A stretch of 57,549 nucleotides of DNA, taken from Treponema sp. (GTDB lineage Bacteria > Spirochaetota > Spirochaetia > Treponematales > Treponemataceae). The stretch covers positions 1 through 57,549 of the forward strand of contig JAFZLJ010000049.1 of the NCBI GenBank assembly GCA_017551545.1, read 5' to 3'. A program made the position numbers and the translations under genes. Below the pieces are notes generated by a model. That model saw only the letters and a list, made by a program, of their open reading frames with translations, did not search any database and had not been told where the DNA came from. Shown one piece after another: positions 57,249 to 57,549 of the stretch (its first letter is position 1; each line of letters starts with the position of its first letter).

Positions 57249-57283
57249 GTGGATTGCTTCGCACTGCGTGCTCGCAATGACGA
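57249..57283. repeat. CGTCATTGCGAG half element before the NuoE-like gene
   Basis: GTGGATTGCTTCGCACTGCG followed by TGCTCGCAATGACGAG is a single right half, 35 bases before the last start codon. Confidence 0.8.
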
Positions 57284-57318
57284 GGCAATATCATACACAT
57301 TATAGGAGCATTGCATAT

Positions 57319-57549
57319 ATGGCACAAAGCGGAAAATCCGTTTTTTCAGCCGAACTTCTTGCATTTATAGAAGAATGGAAGGAAAAACCGGGAAATCTCA
57401 TCATGATTTTGCACCGTGTTCAGGAAGAACAGGGGTATATTTCTAACGAAGCAGCCATGGAAGTTGCAGAACGAACTGGAATTCCTGCTGCACGCGTATT
57501 TGGAGTAGTTTCTTTCTACCATTTCTTTAAAACCGAAAAACCTGGAAAG
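57319..57549 (+). CDS. NuoE/HndA-type [2Fe-2S] subunit, N-terminal part (runs off the window)
   Basis: The frame from 57319 stays open to the window end (77 residues). The stretch LAFIEEWKEKPGNLIMILHR, VQEEQGYISNEAAMEVAERT and GIPAARVFGVVSFYHFFKTE is the N-terminal helical part of the 24-kDa subunit family (NuoE, HndA, HydC). The Cys ligands of the [2Fe-2S] cluster would come next, outside the window. In anaerobic spirochaetes this family usually belongs to a multi-subunit, possibly electron-bifurcating [FeFe] hydrogenase rather than respiratory complex I, but that must be inferred from genes beyond the end. TAGGAG lies 10 bases before the ATG. Confidence 0.88.
   Translation, partial: MAQSGKSVFSAELLAFIEEWKEKPGNLIMILHRVQEEQGYISNEAAMEVAERTGIPAARVFGVVSFYHFFKTEKPGK

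Noticed and set aside
1..57549. tRNA, rRNA, prophage, insertion sequence or replication origin
   Set aside because: No cloverleaf-like sequence, transposase, integrase, phage structural gene or DnaA-box cluster was noticed by eye; a covariance-model scan could still reveal a missed small RNA.

Overview
The window looks like chromosomal DNA of a spirochaete, most likely a host-associated or rumen-type Treponema. The support is a giant spirochaete-type coiled-coil protein (SpiroCoCo family, 32200-36618), a CarD/CdnL regulator directly followed by ispD and ispF, many lipoproteins with relaxed spirochaetal lipoboxes (ITAC, FTSC, VSC, YTSC), several small outer-membrane beta-barrels and moderate-to-low GC. 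No rRNA, tRNA, CRISPR array, transposase or phage gene was seen.

Layout. 1-4 kb: a truncated iorA, an RCC1-like secreted protein, a DUF2442 remnant and an acyl-CoA synthetase. 4.2-7.7 kb: a large FN3 surface lipoprotein behind a promoter whose spacer holds a G10 tract. 7.8-10 kb: hisG, hisB, rnhA separated by palindromic repeats. 10-18 kb: envelope genes (lipoproteins, barrels, YibQ-like deacetylase), tsaD and thrH. 18-22.5 kb: a TPP-riboswitch operon, thiBPQ plus a YczE-like membrane protein and a P-loop kinase. 22.5-26 kb: argJ-argB behind two ARG-box-like operators, and a secreted serpin. 26-32 kb: PHP phosphoesterase-galK-deacetylase operon, CBS-type family II pyrophosphatase, carD-ispD-ispF. 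32-39 kb: SpiroCoCo protein, HAD phosphatase, rqcH. 39-45.7 kb: an accessory block of ten small minus-strand genes, mostly secreted, lipidated or membrane proteins of unknown function. 45.8-57.5 kb: DUF4143 ATPase, S41 peptidase, ilvB, a rarA fusion, a lipoprotein/barrel pair, folD, a YD-like lipoprotein and the start of a NuoE/HndA-type subunit.

The most unusual non-coding structure is a pair of 341-bp arrays (39144-39484 and 43533-43873). Each has six inverted repeats with arms ACACGCG/CGCGTGT, the same 29-bp arm spacing and the same unit spacing 63-63-53-63-63 (six and five helical turns). Both sit 16 bp upstream of near-identical ATGACA-N17-TATAMT promoters, and a third promoter copy at 42335 lacks the array. 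Sequence between the arms has diverged while arms and spacing are kept, which points to a phased protein-binding platform. I know of no described equivalent.

Other regulatory signals: the poly-G promoter, three GAAAAGTGTA repeats at exactly 33-bp period before the DUF4143 ATPase, and several genes whose -10 box ends 6-8 bp before the start codon (probable leaderless mRNAs). At least four repeat families are scattered through the window. Some copies are read in frame inside iorA, thiQ, rqcH, rarA and the lipoprotein gene at 10098, and one family supplies both the start and the end of thiP.
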